DNA of 64,000 bases. Origin: Strigamia acuminata (Eukaryota; Arthropoda; Chilopoda; Geophilomorpha; Linotaeniidae). The stretch lies in NCBI GenBank assembly GCA_949358305.1, contig OX442315.1, positions 33,568,427 through 33,632,426 of the forward strand. The letters run 5' to 3'. A program made the position numbers and the translations under genes. The notes beneath the pieces are model-generated. The model saw only the letters and a program-made list of their open reading frames with translations, was not told where the DNA came from and did no database searches. Shown piece by piece: positions 62,946 to 64,000 of this stretch; position 1 is the stretch's first letter, and each line of letters opens with the position of its first letter.

Positions 62946-64000
62946 GCGGAGGGGAATTGAAGATTCATCAAGAGCAACTAGGAATTTTCGTCCATTGATT
63001 GCAGCTCTGCCCACTTTGAGCGGGCATGCAGCACAAGGAGCGGAATAATCCAATCAATAAATAGGCCAAGATGGTTAAATTGGAGTCAATTGTCCAACTT
63101 GCAATTCCTCCACCTCGTTACAATGACAGGGACAGGGGGACTAATGGAAGAAAATCCCCCAAATGTCATAACTGCAGTCCATCAGTTCACCTCGAGTGAA
63201 CTGTAACGGAAAGTGTGACTCAAAGAAGTGATGCTGAAAGGCGGGATGGAGAGGAGAGAGAGAGGGGGAGGATGAGGTAATCTTAAGTGGTGGCTGTCGT
63301 GTGCCGTCTTCCTTCTAGGCTGCCATTAATTTTTCAACGGGCGTTATATTGATAAGCTGCGAACGCCAACGAAATTTAACGAACCATTTTCTGGGGGCCA
63401 TTATCACATTAACTTGCCGCGCTCACAGCCGCCACCGCATTTCAACTTTTGAGCCCCGGCCCCCTTGCGTATTGTGAGCAACCACCACCTCTTTACAACA
63501 CAGCGCACACATCGCACTCTCCTCCGCGAGTCCATAACGTGACGTGCGTCGCTCACAATCACTTGTCCGTCACTTTGATTCCCATTAATCTCTCTGCCGC
63601 TTTTAAAAACGCTGCGCTCCTGACCTTCAACGACAAAACAGTGGCGAGCAGCTTCGTTCTAGCGAGGCTTTTGCCTACTTGGCCAATTTTGCGAGAGAGA
63701 GAGAGAGCAAAGGAAAAGCATTTGCTAGAATAAGTGCGCGCACGGCGACAACTTCGACGTCATCCGAGGAACAGGCTAGGGACCACGCGAACGCGATCGA
63801 AAACGCGGGAGGGAGGAAAAAGAAAGAGTGAGAGCAGAGAGAGAGAGTGAGTTAGAGAGGGATGATGGATAAGGGAAGCTGATGCACATTGCTATCCATT
63901 TGTCTCGTCTCATTGCCCTCGCCTAGCGTTGATGGCCATACTCTTATTTCTTAAATATTTTATACCTTTTCGAGTACGACTCGAGTTCAATTTAACCTCT

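Larger units (their letters stand above)
56161..64000. other. 7.8-kb region with no gene found
   Basis: No exon chain, transposon or long frame is recognisable on either strand. It holds many TAATTA words, a poly(T) tract (59,492-59,520), a poly(A) tract (59,770-59,791) and a (TAA)n repeat (61,858-61,882). From about 62,000 to the end it is markedly richer in G+C, with GAGA runs (63,690-63,708, 63,836-63,850) and scattered short frames without known domains. It reads like intergenic or intronic DNA of a larger gene, possibly regulatory. Confidence 0.45.

Overview
The window is nuclear DNA of an animal, most likely an arthropod. Its genes carry short GT-AG introns, two single-copy metazoan gene families are recognisable, and it contains copia, gypsy and Tc1/mariner elements of animal type plus lineage-specific C2H2 zinc-finger genes. 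The species cannot be named from sequence alone.

Layout. 1-680: 3' end of a medium-chain acyl-CoA dehydrogenase gene (+). 1304-7598 and 8615-13586: two tandem SLC44 (choline-transporter-like, CTL2/4/5 type) genes (+). Their exon structures are nearly identical, but the first has an extra in-frame 60-nt cassette exon and the second an extra intron. 13.6-17.2 kb: decayed sequence (an unrecognised pseudogene, zinc-finger remnants, a TA-flanked Tc1/mariner element). 17.2-18.6 kb: a 16-finger C2H2 gene (-). 18.86-20.88 kb: a large foldback element whose arms carry tRNA-like pol III boxes, with a MITE-like insertion in one arm. 21.56-43.56 kb: one gypsy LTR retrotransposon (-) with 1,213-bp LTRs and a CAGT target-site duplication. 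Its gag is split by a complete copia element (+, 32,434-39,611, 528-bp LTRs, CAAAC duplication). 43.6-52.1 kb: two copies of a duplicated zinc-finger unit, the second interrupted by a compact non-autonomous copia element (47,868-50,459, 206-bp LTRs, TGTTT duplication). 52.1-56.2 kb: an LTR-like fragment, a second foldback copy, a broken coiled-coil gene fragment and more zinc-finger-unit debris. 56.2-64 kb: no gene found; non-coding, with simple repeats and a few regulatory-looking motifs.

How the parts relate. The left 13.6 kb is ordinary housekeeping sequence. From about 14 kb to 56 kb the window is a zinc-finger cluster built by tandem duplication and repeatedly hit by transposons, several of them young: the nested copia LTRs look identical and the gypsy LTRs differ at only two bases that I found. 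The most unusual points are: two copia elements that appear to use the same initiator tRNA-Met in two different priming modes; a gypsy element with a perfect A AAA AAC frameshift site and a large third ORF that does not look like an envelope; a gag-protease-only copia element with an intact ORF; and the foldback family with converging pol III-like promoters.
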